DNA from: Primulina eburnea
Taxonomy: Eukaryota; Streptophyta; Magnoliopsida; Lamiales; Gesneriaceae
NCBI RefSeq assembly: GCF_022965805.1
Contig: NC_133104.1
Location: 24,672,069 to 24,736,068 of the forward strand
DNA length: 64,000 bases
Direction of reading: 5' to 3'
Part shown: one piece after another, positions 11,829 to 22,080 of the stretch
Layout: the number at the start of each line of letters is the position of its first letter
Numbering within the stretch: the stretch's first letter is position 1
The notes under the pieces: model-generated
What the model was told of the DNA's origin: nothing
Databases searched by the model: none
What the model saw: the letters and a program-made list of their open reading frames with translations, nothing else
Program-made: the position numbers and the translations under genes

Positions 11829-12611
11829 GGTAACGTTTGGTTTGCTTGATTAACCCGGATAGACTATTTTATCCTACATAGTCTTGTGTTTGGTTCGGAT
11901 GATTATTTAACCAACTCAATCCCTCCTATGAATGATTAGGTTATATTAGGTAGGTTAAAATAATACCTCCTCACCCCCTAGGATTATTTATCCCACTCTT
12001 AATACTTCATATTTTTTCAATTTTACCCTTCTCCTAAATTCAAACTCACCACCACTTCCCGCCACCGACCGCCGCCTCCACGACCTCCGCCGACCGACCA
12101 CCGACGGACCGCCGACCGCGGCCGAGCACCGGCAGACCGGCGACGTACTGCCGTCCGCCGGCTGAACACCGGCCTACTGCCTGTTAGCGACGGTTCGTTA
12201 AATACCGTCGCAAATAGCGACGGTTGTTTTACAAATCGTCGCAAATAGCGACGGTATTTGTATACACCGTCGCAAAATGTCAAATTTTTTTAGTAATTAA
12301 AATGATTCAAAACTAGATCGGCGACGGTTTCTAAAAAACCGTCGCTAATAGCGACGGAGTTTTAGAATCCGTCGGTACTTTTCCGGCCACCATTTTCGAC
12401 CGTCTGCCGGCCGCCGCCGCCACTGTTGCCGTCGCGAGGGGAAAGGGCAATTTCGTCTTTCCATCAAAAAATTCAAAATTATCCTACACTTAAAAATCTT
12501 ACCAAACATAATATTATTTTACACCATATATTACAATCCTACCACAATCATTTTCTTTATCATTTACGTACTAATCATTAGTTTATCCTATCCTTCCAAC
12601 CAAACGTAGCC
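11829..12611. mobile_element. Tourist-like (PIF/Harbinger) MITE
   Basis: 783 bp with imperfect terminal inverted repeats GGTAACGTTTGGTTTG and GGCTACGTTTGGTTGG (13 of 16 match), flanked by TTA (11826-11828 and 12612-12614). The TTA target and the GG...GTTTGGTT terminus are hallmarks of Tourist/PIF-Harbinger elements. It splits the copia RT between FSPVEMFKSIR and the DVKTAF segment. There is no transposase. The centre (about 12055-12175) is very GC-rich and is followed by AGCGACGG palindromes. The minus-strand ORF at 12023-12283 is low-complexity Arg/Gly-rich and I do not treat it as a gene. Confidence 0.88.
12184..12372. repeat. AGCGACGGTT palindrome module in the MITE
   Basis: Repeated inverted pairs of TAGCGACGG with CCGTCGC, at least four pairs, separated by short AT-rich loops. 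The same module occurs in the hAT-like MITE at 35651-35757. Confidence 0.8.
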
Positions 12612-13106
12612 TTATAGACTTGAACATTTCAACTGGAGAAAATGTTTCCTCAAAGTCAACTCCTTGTCTTTGAGTAAATCCTTTTGCCACCAATCGCGCC
12701 TTGAAGGTCAATACCTTCCCATCCGCCCCAAGTTTCCTCTTGTAAATCCATTTACACCCTATAGGAACAATTCCCTCAGGTGGATCCAAGAGATTCAACA
12801 CTTGGTTCGAATGCATGGAATTCATCTCAGATTCCATTGCTTCAAGCCACTTGGATGAATCAGCATCAGATAACGCTTCCTTGAAGGTCCTTGGATCACA
12901 TCCATGATTAGGCTCATCATGACCCTCTTCAAGAAGCAGACCATACCTCATAAGTGGTCTCGAGACTCTCTCGGATCTTCTAGGAGCTTGTATCTCCTCT
13001 CTTGGCTCTTCGGGTGTGGGTTCTATAATTGTGGATGTCTCTCGAACCTCTTCGAGTTATATCATCTCCCCTTTTCTATCCAAAAAAAATTTCTTTTCCA
13101 AAAAGG
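12612..13106 (-). pseudogene. Copia K reverse transcriptase, N-terminal part
   Basis: The open stretch at 12583-12951 (with read-through from about 13000) contains DADSSKWLEAMESEMNSMHS, then LLDPPEGIVPIGCKWIYKRK and AKGFTQRQGVDFEETFSPV. This is the canonical beginning of copia RT. At 12612 the frame runs into the MITE; after FKSIR the native frame resumes at 11825. The upstream linker (12952-13106) encodes an EEPREE/RRSERV-like acidic-basic stretch typical of the integrase-RT junction, with a stop codon in it. Together with the following segments it forms one original pol. Confidence 0.85.
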
Positions 13107-13462
13107 TTACATTCCTATAAACAAACAATTTTGTTTCTTGGGGATGATAGAAATAGTATCAACAGAATTCCTTGGATATCCCACAAAGTAACATAAAATG
13201 GATCGACTATCCAATTTATCTCCCACTACCTGCTTCACATAAGCAGGGCACCCCCATATTCTAAGATGAGAATATTTGGGAGGTTTAACCATCCATATCT
13301 CATATGGTGTCTTATCAACTGCCTTTGAATGGACATTGTTCAACAACAGTGCCGCTGTCTAAGTGCATATCCCCAAAAAGATGGCGGCAACTCTGTGAAC
13401 CCCATCATAGACCGAACCATTTCTATTAAAGTCCGGTTATGAAGCTCCGAAACACCATTCAA
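13107..13462 (-). pseudogene. Copia K integrase, C-terminal part
   Basis: The minus-strand frame 13346-13107 gives HSKAVDKTPYEIWMVKPP, HLRIWGCPAYVKQ and CYFVGYPRNSVD, the conserved GKTPYE/LRxFGCxAY/FxGY region of copia integrases. The stretch 13347-13462 carries the end of the catalytic core, including the part near the last catalytic Glu, but is interrupted by stop codons (for example near 13361). It is directly continuous with the integrase core at 13463. Confidence 0.83.
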
Positions 13463-13933
13463 CTATGGTGTAGCAGGCGGAGTCAACTGCGAGAGAATCT
13501 CATTCTCCTTAAGATACTCTTGGAACTCGGCACTCAAGTACTCACCACCTCGATCTGATCGAAGTAACTTGATACTTCGTCGCAACTGTTTCTCTACTTC
13601 ACTTCTGAATTCTTTGAACCTTTCAAAGACTTCAGACTTGTATTTCATCAAATACACATATCCATACCTCGAAAAGTCATCGATAAAGGTGATGAAGTAG
13701 GCATGTACATGCTTAGTGGTGATGCTAATTGGACCGCACACATCGGTAATGATCAAATCCAATAACCCTTTAGCTCGCTCCACATGGCCCTTAAAGGGAA
13801 TTTCGGCCATCTTTCCTTTCAGACAGGATTCACACGTCGTGAGAGCATTAATATCAGACATATCGAACATACCCACTCCCACTAGCTTGTTCATTCTTCT
13901 TAGGGAAATATGTCCTAATCGAGCATGCCACAA
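13463..13933 (-). pseudogene. Copia K GAG-pre-integrase and integrase core
   Basis: 156 codons beginning WHARLGHISLRRMNKL (the pre-integrase zinc-binding HxxxH segment) and completed by CESCLKGKM. The rve core follows with DLIITDVCGPI (first catalytic Asp), YFITFIDDFSRYGYVYL and LRSDRGGEYLSAEFQEYL (second catalytic Asp). A TAA at 13934-13936 separates it from the upstream frame, where an aromatic codon would be expected before LWHARLG. The frame ends at a stop codon just before the ELLTPPATPQQNGV-type end of the core. Confidence 0.9.
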
Positions 13934-14172
13934 TTATGCCGAATTTAGAGTATCTTGTTTTCGCTTGTTTGTTTTTGTTATTGCTTGGACATTGTTTAGT
14001 GGAATATCTTTCAATTTGAAGTTATAAAGATCGGTTTCAAGTTCTCCAGTACCAATTAAACATTCATTCTTGAAAATGTTGCAAACACCTTTGCTAAATA
14101 AACAAGAATATCCATCTCTATCTAGTATAGAAATAGAAACAATGTTTTTCACCAAATCAGGTACAAACAAAA
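13934..14172 (-). pseudogene. Copia K protease to pre-integrase linker, cut by element C
   Basis: The native part reads VPDLVKNIVSISILDRDGY and continues to KKNECL-like and LYNFKLKDI stretches, which is the region between protease and pre-integrase in copia. It begins at the TSD CAAAA (14168-14172). The first codons of the open frame on the other side of 14173 belong to the C LTR and are not copia. Upstream coding continues at 40286, where the frame ...LLNNDFKRC joins in register across the TSD. Confidence 0.85.
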
Positions 14173-14979
14173 TGAAACGTCTGCTACTCGTTTTCTTAAA
14201 ACGTGCTAGAAATTTTTTTTTAAACCTCACTTAGTATCGGCGAACCATAAAATATTTTTGACATCATTTTAAAAATAAACATCCAAATACCATTTAAAAA
14301 TCCAAAGGAAAATATTTTAAAGCATAAAATCGTCAAACGTTTTACTATCCTAAAAACATTATTTGAAAAGTATAGCTCATACTATAACCTCTCAAAAATC
14401 TCTCATAACATAAATAAAAGAAGTCAAAATATCTTTAACATTACTTAAAATCATAAATAATAACTAGTGCGGAAAACTAGCGTCGGTCCTCGGGTTATGT
14501 GCACCTTCAGTCCAGTCAAGTCAACCATCAAGACCTCCATAAACATATTCATAATCACCTGCATCAATCACACCTAGTGAGTCTAAAGACTCAACACGTC
14601 ATATTCTTGATAACGAGTAATACGTAATACAGTTAACATATAACAGTGAAAAATACTTGTACTTAAAATATCGTTTTTATGAAGATGCATAAACATAAAC
14701 ATTTTCGTAAACATTTTCGTGATGCATAAAAACATTTTCATAAAAATGTTTTCATATAAACATAAACATATTCATATTCATATCCATATTCGTGTCCATA
14801 TTCATATTCATATTCATGTTCATGTTCGTGTTTGTTGAATTCAGATCGTGATTGTGACTCGTATTCTTAAACATATTGGGCGATGGATCCATCTACATGT
14901 AACCACAGTACTGGGCGGCGGGGGACACCAACAACACTCTCACCGGTCAACTGGACCCTGGCCTACGTATTAACATATC

Positions 14980-14984
14980 ATGGC
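14980..14984. other. Empty site matching the gypsy B insertion
   Basis: The intact sequence CATATCATGGCATTGG shows the unoccupied ATGGC target. In the right C LTR it is occupied by B, with ATGGC duplicated at 27603-27607 and 37447-37451. Confidence 0.9.
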
Positions 14985-17900
14985 ATTGGAAATACGATCT
15001 TCGGGGCTCCCTCGGGGGCCTTTTCCCATAAATGGTCTCCCTCTGGGGCCTTCTCCCCTCACGACATATCCAATCACATTCATCACATTCGTATTCGTAT
15101 CAACGAAAACACGATCGTCGGGCTCCCACTGGGACCATAACCCTCACGATATTTCCAACATATTGTAGTAGTCACAATCCCTTCACGTCCTTCAACATGT
15201 TATCATCACTTAATAAAAACATGCATATAATATCATTTTTATTTTGAAACCAAGCATGTAACATGTCTTTTAAATGTCCATATTTAAATCATAAAAATCA
15301 TAGACATTTAAAAATCATAACCTAACATATTAAAAATCATAAACATCCATGAAAATTTTAAAATAAACAGTTTTATATCATAACTGTTTGAAATAAACAT
15401 TTAACATAAACGTTTTAGCATATTAAATCATAAAACATTAAACATATTAACGTCTTAAAAAACCATAAACATATAGAATTGACATATTAACATATAAGCA
15501 TCCATAATCATTTAGAATAATCATATTAGCATATAAAACAGTATTACGGGCACTGCCATGACGTTTACTAATTTCTAGGTGTAAAAAGACCGTTTTACCC
15601 CTAGACGTAAAATTTCACGTTTTGACTATTTTACTTAATTTCATTGACTCTGACATGTTTCAAATAATTATTTAAGCCTACAAGAATTTTCTCATATTTT
15701 TATTTGGCTTAATTCGATGACTTTTAAGTTAATCTTTATCTATAACATATTAATGCGTTTTAATCTCGAATTAAATAACACCTTATTATAAAACTCCCAA
15801 ATTAAAAACATAGACTTATAATAATTATTTAAGCTTAACCCTAATTTTTCATAATTTTATAAGGCCTAAAACTAGGTGTTTCAATTAACTTATTAATTAG
15901 CGTTTCGTGCGGCGATTAAATCCCGGATAAATCCAAAACTCGTTATTTTGATCCCAAATTTTTAACATAGCATTTTTTATGATTTATCCTACCCTTCCAA
16001 GTCATGAGCCACCTCTGTGGACCCTTGGATTTAATTGTAGCTTTATTATTTCCGTTTTTGACCCCTTATTGAACACACCGAGCCATCTCCTAATTTTCTC
16101 GAGCCACGCCCGTGCCGCCTTGAACCAAAACCTAGCCAACACATCTAGAGACCCTACTGTGCAAGCCCAGCCCAAAAAACAACCCCTGGCTTGACCAAAA
16201 GCTTGCTGGAAACTCACCCAAAAATCTGCACGTGGTGTGCATGTGTATCCTAGCACTAGTAGGACTCCTACCCCAACTAGGACACCTCCAAGCTTTAACC
16301 ACTCGACCCAACCTGACCCTAACCTTCCCTGGAACACGCCTAGACCACATACCCATACCAACCCAAGCCCTTAAACGTGAGCAGCAAACTCCTGAAGTTG
16401 GATAGCACCCTCACGCCACCTTGCTGTCATTGAACCTTCCCCTCGTTTCTGTTGTTAGCCGCCTACCCAACGAGCCAATCCCTGCACCAGCTCCTCATGC
16501 ACCCTCTTAGGACCCTTAGGACGTCACCTAGCCCAGCCCAAGTCTCCTAGCCGAGCTCCTTTCTCCTCGCACCAGCTTCTGAAACCTGCGCACACCTGCT
16601 GCCGATTCTCGGGTAGGAGTCCTTGATGGATAGGACTCCTCCCAGCCCACTTATTTCGAACCCTAGCATGATTAAAACCCTACCCTTGACTCCCCCACGG
16701 CCCTGGCTATCCCTGGAACCAAGCCAACCCAAGCCTAGCCAACAACTCATCAAAACCCGAGACCTATACACCCCATGACAGCAACTTGCTGCCAGCATGC
16801 GTTTTATGATCGTGTGGTGCTTTGTTGGTTATCTAGGACTCTAAATACCGTGAAAAATTATGCCTAAACACATCCTATATCATGGCAGCCCTTATATACA
16901 TGTAAACAACCAAAGTTGGAATCAAAATCATGCTTGAAAACTCATGGATTTCATAAAAACGAAATTTATTCAAGATGTCAATTATTTCCAAAACTTTTCT
17001 TGCATAAAAATTTAATATGATGTGATGATGGTTTTAAAAGGAAGACGTGGGGACCCGGGCGCTAACTCGATTCGATCTGGGATTAATTGGATCTGTGAGA
17101 AAATGTGGGTCAAATTTTCGCTTTTTATCATTAATTCTAATGTTTATAAATCAGGCACAAGAGAGTTCTATGTTTTATTTCACAACATAAAATACATGTC
17201 TTATTCTAATACATCAATCCAAACTAGTGTTTAATACAAACCATAAACTACAAGTAGTACAAATCTAATACAACATCACTAGTGCTCCTCTGCGCCCGTA
17301 GTCACCACGCTATCTCGAACTCATATCTGTCGTGACCCAGATCCTGCCCCACCTGCTGTTATGCACACATACAGACATAACAACAGCTGGAAACTCCGGT
17401 GAGAACAAATCCCAGTATAAAACATGTATACATGCTAACATAAAATCATGAATCATGCATAAAAGCAATAATAATGGGTTCCATAGTCTATGAAACCAAT
17501 CTATATAAGCATGCAATGCAAATCAAATCATGTCTTGACTCAACTCGACTCTACTCTAGGGATCCCGGGGTGAATAAGACGTCACTGTTTGTTACCTACC
17601 CTCCCAATCAGGGTAACTGTATGTCTTACTCCAAGACTTCGGTCGTGTCTGTATCGAATGTCTACAATCGGAGGAAATCTGCTCCTATGCATCGATACAC
17701 CGAACGTCTAGTTTGACAATTCTGTCAATGACTCTCCTATCTCAATGCTTCAATATAAATCTATAGACAAAGCATGATTATATCAAAAGATTTGAATATA
17801 AATCTATAAACAAATCCAAATCATATCAAAGAGATAAACAATAAATCTAGTATGTGATTTTGTTGGGAAACTCAAATTGAATCTCATTTGAGTTGTGTCT

Positions 17901-18526
17901 TCCCCAAACAAAACATGAATTATACCTTTCGTCGTACAATTTGTCGTAGTAGAAGTCTCGATATTAAAGTCGCCAATACAAATCTGAAATGGCATCATCA
18001 ATGTACATTCTATCAAACTCTAACTCAATTCAACACATTGTACTCAACAATCGATTTCAGTACAATTCAACGGCATATCGGCGTGAATTCTCGATACAGA
18101 TCACCTCATATAACAATAATCAATACCCTCAACTCATATTCATCACAATCTATGCATCATAAGCTCATATCACTTCTGAAATCTCTATCTTTTCAATTCA
18201 AGACATGCTAATAAATCATAACAATCACGTAGGGTATCATTTTCTCGATCCGTTTACGAATATACGTTGCTTATAATCATAAGAACATATATCTATAAGC
18301 ATATCAAGATTTTCCCAACATCAGTATCTCAAATCATGTTGAAAAATGAACAATACTTACATCCCATTAAAGCCTTTGACGAGAGAAACAAAAATCTCAA
18401 CTCGGAATACAAATCGGATGGCTAAATCTTGAGAAATCTTTCTTCAAAGCCTTGAAGAACTTAAAGTATTTTTTTTAGAGCTCCCTCTCGGTCCTTAGCT
18501 GTCTGAGGAGAGGAATGAAGACATAC

Positions 18527-18535
18527 TATATATAT
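18527..18535 (-). promoter_or_regulatory. TATA-like run in gypsy A LTR
   Basis: The minus strand reads CATGCAAGATATATATAGTA just downstream of the palindrome array, followed by TCTTCATTCCTCTCC. The same block is at 25343-25351. The TCTTCATTCC stretch is conserved in LTR S (32650-32659), supporting this as core promoter and start-site region. Confidence 0.65.
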
Positions 18536-18579
18536 CTTGCATGTCTAAGAACACATGGCTCATCCTTTGGAGTACACGT

Positions 18580-18841
18580 CTCGCGCATGTGCGCGACATC
18601 ACTCGCGCATATGCGCGAGACCTACGGGTCTCGGCAATACAACACCTCGCGCATATGCGCGCTTCATCTCGCGCATATGCGCCAAGGCTTCTGAAGGTGT
18701 CGCGCATATGCGCGCCTTATCTCGTGCATGTGCGCCAAGTCTCTGGACGTGTCGCGCAGATGCGCGCCTTATCTCGCGCATGTGCGCCGATGCAACTATA
18801 ATTCTCGTGCATATGCGCGCATATCTTCGCGCATGTGTGCC
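18580..18841. repeat. GCGCANNTGCGC palindrome array (A, 3' LTR)
   Basis: Ten copies of a 12-16 bp palindrome with consensus CGCGCATATGCGCG in 262 bp, at uneven 20-35 bp intervals, often in pairs. The central six bases are always CANNTG (CATATG, CATGTG or CAGATG). Flanking arms vary mostly by C/T at CpG. Confidence 0.9.
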
Positions 18842-18966
18842 ATCTGTTCTGTCCTATTTTAAATGTTTTCTCATCTCATCTCACTTAACACCTCCCGTTG
18901 CATGTCATGCATACTCATATCTTCCGAGTCTCACGTCAATGAAGACTAATAATCTCGAGCCTTACA

Positions 18967-18999
18967 TTTCTCCTCTTCTAAGAAATGATTTCGTCCTCG
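18967..18999 (-). promoter_or_regulatory. Gypsy A polypurine tract and upstream TTCGAGGACGAA motif
   Basis: The minus strand reads AGAAGAGGAGAAA directly before the 3' LTR. The motif TTTCGAGGACGAAA lies just upstream (about 18985-18999), as in B, C and E. Confidence 0.75.
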
Positions 19000-19090
19000 A
19001 AATCGCAAGCAGTCTATCATATTATACATGAAAAGTAATATAGTTAATACTGAAGAATTACTCACATCATTTAAATAACTCGAGATGTTT

Positions 19091-19852
19091 CTATTTCATA
19101 TCTGCTTCTGTCTCCCAAGTCGCTTCTTCGATGCCATGACGACTCCACTGGACTTTCACTAGCGGAATAGTCTTCGTTCTGAGCTTCTTTTCTTTCCGAT
19201 CAAGAATGTGTATTGGTTGTTCAACATAACTCAATGTTTGATCAAGCTCGGCTTCGTCAGGGTGAATGACATGAGAAATATCTGGCATATATCTACGTAA
19301 CATCGATACATGAAAAACGTCATGTATCCCAGATAAAGAAGGAGGAAGAGCAAGTCGATATGCTCGATCGCCAATCTTTTCCAAGATCTCGTAAGGACAG
19401 ATGTATATAGGAGACAACTTTCCACGCTTGCCAAATCTGACAACGCCTCTGAAAGGAGAAATCTTTAGAAACACTCTGTCTCCTTGCTCAAATACCAATG
19501 GACTACGTCTGATATTGGTGTATTTGGCTTGCCTATCCTGTGCCGTCTTCATTCTTTTCTGAATGATTTTTACCTTCTCGGTCATTTCACGAATCATATC
19601 AGGCCCAAGTTCTGGTACCTCAGATATATCATCCCAGTACAACGGAGATCTGCACTTCTTGCCATATAAAGCTTCAAACGGTGCCATCTCGATACTCGTC
19701 TGATAGCTGTTGTTGTACGAGAATTCACACAACGGTAGTGAATCTTGCCAACTAGTGCCAAAATCTAGCACTACAGCTCTCAACATGTCCTCTAAAGTCT
19801 GGATAGTCAGCTCTGACTGTCCGTCTGTCTGGGGATGATAAGCAGTACTCAT
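19091..19852 (-). pseudogene. Gypsy A integrase C-terminal half and chromodomain
   Basis: 253 codons. It begins STAYHPQTDGQSELTIQTLE, which contains the third catalytic residue (Glu) of the DDE triad. SYNNSYQTSIEMAPFEALYG and CRSPLYWDD come next. The GKRGKLSPxYI segment and VFHVSMLRRYMPD follow, then the chromodomain KIPLVKVQW-like stretch IPLVKVQWSRHGIEEATWE near residues 230-248. It is separated from the upstream integrase frame by an in-frame UAG (about 19865), and ends at another UAG where copy D continues IQRFPELFL. The CLSPRYIGPYE-type segment reads YICPYE, a Gly-to-Cys change relative to D. Confidence 0.92.
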
Positions 19853-19861
19853 GTGTAATGC

Positions 19862-20680
19862 CTAACCTAAGGCCTGCTGCAAACTGTGCCAAAAGTGCGA
19901 AGTGAATCGTGGATCACGATCTGATATGATAGACTTCGGCACAACATGCAATCTGACAACCTCTCTGACATACAAATCTGCCATCAGATCATGTCGGTAT
20001 GTCATTCTGTATGGAATAAAACACGCCGATTTGGTTAATCTGTCAATAATGACCCAAATCGCGTCATAGCCCCGGGATGATCGAGGTAACTTCGTCACGA
20101 AATCCATAGAAATGTGATCCCATTTCCATTCTGGAATAGACAAACTCTGAAGTAAACCTCCGGGCTTCTTTCTCTCGGCCTTCACTTGTTGGCAATTTAA
20201 ACACTTAGACACAAATTCTGCAATATCTGTCTTCATCTGTTTCCACCAGAATTGTGTCTTCAGATCGTTGTACATTTTACGGCCTCCAGGATGAATGCTA
20301 AACCGACTACAGTGCGCTTCTGACAATATCTGTTGTTTCAAATCGGAAACATCTGGCACTACAAGATGGTTATTCACGTATGGCACATGATCACGTACCT
20401 GATATTCTGACACATTCCCTAATCTGACCATCTGAATTGATCTTTGAACATTCTGATCTGTTCTTTGTGCTTCTTTAATTCGCACAATCAAATCTGGCTC
20501 AACTTGAATCGAAGCAAGTAGCAATGGTCTACTACCTGTATCAAATGCTAATCCAGACAAACAACAATCTTCAACTAAATTCGAAACCCCTATCATCGAT
20601 AAAGATAAAGCACAAACCTTTCGACTCAAGGTGTATGCTGCTGCATTTGACTTCCCTGGATAGTTTGATTTCGCAATCAA
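19862..20680 (-). pseudogene. Gypsy A RNase H end, integrase zinc finger and core
   Basis: 272 codons. It starts within RNase H at the [17 protein letters not shown] segment. In D the equivalent reads AADALSRK, so the conserved Ala-Asp is lost here. The HHCC zinc finger is formed by HCSRFSIHPGGRKMYNDLK and KCLNCQQVKAERKK (about residues 122-172). The core follows with HISMDFVTKLP (first Asp), DAIWVIIDRLTKSACFIPY and SIISDRDPRFTSHFW (second Asp). It stops at UAG after QQALG. It is offset from the preceding frame by a 2-nt deletion relative to D at the EIK-YYPGK position (near 20660). Confidence 0.92.
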
Positions 20681-21416
20681 AGTCTTTCAACAAATCGAGC
20701 CATCTACGCTGTCTCATGTTCAACTCGGATTTAGAGAATAAGTACTTCAAGCTTTTATGATCAGAGTAAATCTCAAACTTCTCGCCATAGAGATAGTGAC
20801 GCCAAATCTTCAATGCAAATACGATAGCCGCCAATTCAAGATCATGAATTGGGTATCGAGTTTCGCGAGACTTCAGCTGTCTTGAGGCGTATGCGATCAC
20901 ATGACCTCGCTGCATAAGAACACACCCCAGCCCTCTGTGAGATGCATCACAATATAAAACGAAATCCCCAGTACCTGAAGGAATCATCAAGACAGGTGCA
21001 CTGGTCAGCCTCTTCTTCAACTCTAGGAAGCTAGACTCGCAATCTTCAGACCACACGAATGGTGTATTCTTCTGTGTCAACTGGGTAATCGGCTTCGCAA
21101 TACTGGAGAAATCTTTGATGAATCTTCTATAGTACCCTGCTAGACCCATGAAACTGCATATCTCTGGCACAGAAGTCGGTCTCGGCCAACTGATAACAGC
21201 TTCAACTTTACTCGGATCCACAGAAATACCGTCTCCAGATATGATATGACCCAAGAAAACAACCTGTCTCAGCCAAAACTCACATTTTGACAGCTTAGCA
21301 TATAATCTTTCATTTCTCAGTGTTTGCAACACAATTCTCAAATGATTGGCATGCTCATTCAGATTCTTAGAGTACACCAAAATATCATCAATAAAAACAA
21401 TCACAAACTCATCCAA
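20571..21416 (-). pseudogene. Gypsy A reverse transcriptase C-terminal part and RNase H
   Basis: 281 codons. It opens [17 protein letters not shown], holding the catalytic FIDD box. [20 protein letters not shown], the thumb with [16 protein letters not shown], and RNase H with [39 protein letters not shown] and [13 protein letters not shown] follow. The first codon follows an in-frame UAG (about 21417-21419) where D has a Tyr codon (QKYLDDF). The last 30 or so codons are off-frame after a 2-nt deletion, so the true RNase H continues in the frame that ends at 19862. Confidence 0.92.
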
Positions 21417-22028
21417 CTACCTCTGAAAGATGCGGTTCATCAAACTCATAAACACCGCTGGAGCATTCGTTAAACCAAAAGGCATGACAACAAACTCGTA
21501 GTGTCCATACCTGGTCCGGAATGCTGTCTTCAGTATATCAACATCTCGAACTTTGAGTTGGTGATATCCCGATCGCAAATCAATCTTGGAATAGATAGAA
21601 GATCCCTGCAACTGATCAAATAAGTCGTCGATTCTAGGCAAAGGATATTTGTTCTTTATCGTTGCCTTGTTCAGTTGCCTGTAATCTATACACAATCTCA
21701 TAGAACCGTCTTTCTTTCGCACAAATAGCACTGGAGCGCCCCAAGGAGATACACTAGGTCTGATATATCCCTTGGCTAGAAGATCTTCTAACTGTGCTTT
21801 CAGTTCTTTCAGCTCTATCGGTGCCATCCTATACAGAGCTCTCGAAATAGGAACGGTACCTGGAATAAGATCAATACTAAAATCTACCTCTCGGGCTGGA
21901 GGTAATCCTGGAACCTCGTCATGAAATACATCTGCAAACTCCCGTACCACTGGCAAATCTGCCAATGCCGGGCTCGATTTCTGTAGATCTACAGAATAAA
22001 CAAGGAACCCTTCTGCTCCGTTCTGCAA
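21417..22028 (-). pseudogene. Gypsy A reverse transcriptase N-terminal part
   Basis: 203 codons: a linker [20 protein letters not shown], then [20 protein letters not shown] and the finger/palm motifs [60 protein letters not shown] and [20 protein letters not shown]. The frame ends RIFQR then UAG. It is out of frame with gag-protease because of an extra base near 22025, and a UAG ends the gag-protease frame at 22081. All residues expected in this part of an active Ty3/gypsy RT are present. Confidence 0.92.
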
Positions 22029-22080
22029 ACAATCTACTCATAGTCAGAGCAGATACTAAGGGAATCCGAGATCTGGAACC

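Larger units (their letters stand above)
17046..18966 (-). repeat. Gypsy A 3' LTR
   Basis: 1921 bp, minus-strand sense from TGTAAGGCTCGAG (ending at 18966) to GGGTCCCCACG (17046). It contains the E-box palindrome array (18580-18841) and a TATA-like run (18527-18535). It is about 99% identical to the 5' LTR at 23864. Confidence 0.93.

Noticed and set aside
12023..12283. Arg/Gly-rich 86-codon ORF in the Tourist-like MITE
   Set aside because: It comes from the GC-rich low-complexity centre, has no family resemblance, and lies inside a non-autonomous element.
16002..16361. ORF in the left C LTR with counterpart at 38467-38877
   Set aside because: The copies differ by frameshift and length, and there is no recognised domain; the conservation is that of a duplicated LTR.
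18541..19031. Overlapping ORFs on both strands across the arrays (also 25357-25731, 27655-28285, 34742-35361, 49669-50173) with Arg/Cys/Ala/Met-rich repeats
   Set aside because: The palindrome has no stop codon in any frame on either strand, so open frames arise automatically; frames differ between copies and no domain is seen.
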